From Clostridiales bacterium (GTDB lineage: Bacteria; Bacillota; Clostridia; Christensenellales; CAG-138): a DNA stretch of 5,664 nucleotides. Where the stretch lies: positions 1 to 5,664 of the forward strand of contig JAAZFD010000085.1 of assembly GCA_012511925.1 (NCBI GenBank), given 5' to 3'. The translations under genes and the position numbers were made by a program. How positions within the stretch are numbered: position 1 is the first letter of the stretch; every line of letters starts with the position of its first letter. Shown in pieces: positions 5,406 to 5,664 of the stretch. The notes below the pieces were generated by a model, which was not told the origin of the DNA, ran no database searches, and saw only the letters and a program-made list of their open reading frames with translations.

Positions 5406-5432
5406 GGGAGGATTCAACATCCTCCCGTTTTT
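5406..5432 (+). terminator. Rho-independent terminator of the serC-serA unit
   Basis: GGGAGGAT (5406-5413) and ATCCTCCC (5419-5426) form a perfect 8-bp GC-rich stem with loop TCAAC, followed by GTTTTT. A run of seven A at 5394-5400 upstream can pair with the T-run, so the structure might also stop transcription arriving from the right. Confidence 0.93.
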
Positions 5433-5474
5433 ATTGTTATAGGTAATTTCAAACGATGTAAGAGGATTGTATAC
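5428..5474. repeat. Degenerate intergenic repeat, copy 1
   Basis: This stretch aligns with 5542-5595. The core TGTTATAGGTAATTTC-AAACGATG (24 bases, 5435-5458) matches copy 2 at 20 of 24 positions, and the next 16 bases, from TAAGAGG, match at 13 of 16. Similarity extends left into the T-run of the serA terminator. A GATTGT/ACAATC inverted repeat (5465-5470, 5483-5488) overlaps its right end. No coding potential is seen. Its family is unknown to me. Confidence 0.55.
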
Positions 5475-5541
5475 AGATTCGAACAATCGGACGAAAACCA
5501 CAACGCCGCAACGGCTAAACAAAAAGACAACAAGGCATAGA

Positions 5542-5595
5542 TTTTTTATGTTGTAGGCAAATTCAAATGATGACCAATGTAAGAGAATAGTACAC
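5542..5595. repeat. Degenerate intergenic repeat, copy 2
   Basis: This is the second copy of the element at 5428-5474, 114 bases downstream, with a 7-base insertion (ACCAATG, 5573-5579) in the middle. Two competing inverted repeats overlap its right half: CCAATG (5574-5579) with CATTGG (5616-5621), and TACACC (5591-5596) with GGTGTA (5620-5625). The sequence between the copies (5475-5541) holds no gene and nothing I can name. Confidence 0.55.
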
Positions 5596-5630
5596 CGTTT
5601 TCATGAATCAGATTGCATTGGTGTAAAATG

Positions 5631-5664
5631 CTAACCACTAACCACTAACCACTAACCACTAACC
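5631..5664. repeat. Heptanucleotide tandem repeat (CTAACCA)n, runs off the window
   Basis: Four perfect copies of CTAACCA (5631-5658) plus the first six bases of a fifth reach the last base of the window, so the true length is unknown. There is not one mismatch. The opposite strand reads TGGTTAG and has GG every seven bases. Seven is not a multiple of three, so an exact array reads as a 21-base cycle of three different phases if translated. Confidence 0.97.

Noticed and set aside
5631..5664. CRISPR array
   Set aside because: The unit is seven bases with no spacers.

Overview
All five recognisable genes lie on the + strand. The window suggests an endospore-forming, fairly AT-rich member of the Bacillota, most likely class Clostridia. 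It carries two forespore engulfment genes, the second of which keeps a metal-binding LytM domain as clostridial SpoIIQ does and Bacillus SpoIIQ does not. Ribosome binding sites are strong and GGAGG-like, and a hairpin plus T-run terminator follows nearly every gene. This assignment rests on family knowledge and not on a database search; no finer taxonomy can be supported.

Layout. (1) 1-608: the C-terminal two thirds or so of SpoIIP, a peptidoglycan amidase/endopeptidase, cut by the window edge, followed by a terminator. (2) 609-919: a gene-free AT-rich spacer with a possible SigF-type promoter next to the following gene. (3) 920-1654: a membrane-anchored M23/LytM protein, best read as SpoIIQ, with a very strong terminator. 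(4) 1726-2217 and 2427-3029: two tandem paralogous small membrane proteins of unknown function, separated by a terminator and a promoter. (5) 3030-3233: a gene-free stretch of hairpins and a terminator. (6) 3234-5386: a good SigA promoter driving serC (phosphoserine aminotransferase) and serA (short-form phosphoglycerate dehydrogenase), with a terminator-like hairpin between them and a strong terminator after. (7) 5387-5664: no gene; two diverged copies of an intergenic repeat and a heptamer tandem array (CTAACCA) that runs off the window end.

How the genes work together. SpoIIP degrades septal and peripheral peptidoglycan during engulfment, and SpoIIQ sits in the forespore membrane as half of the SpoIIQ-SpoIIIAH channel or zipper, so the left part is a sporulation neighbourhood. 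SerA and SerC catalyse the first two steps of serine synthesis from 3-phosphoglycerate; the third enzyme, SerB, is not in the window. The two membrane proteins sit between these modules and nothing in them ties them clearly to either.

Most of the window is ordinary. The items most worth a second look are the unknown tandem membrane paralogs with an almost identical 32-bp block, an Arg-Arg in place of the NAD-selecting Asp in SerA, a Phe in place of the cofactor-stacking Trp in SerC, an Asn in place of one LytM catalytic His in SpoIIQ, and the repeat-rich right end. I found no clear sign of an undescribed multi-gene system.
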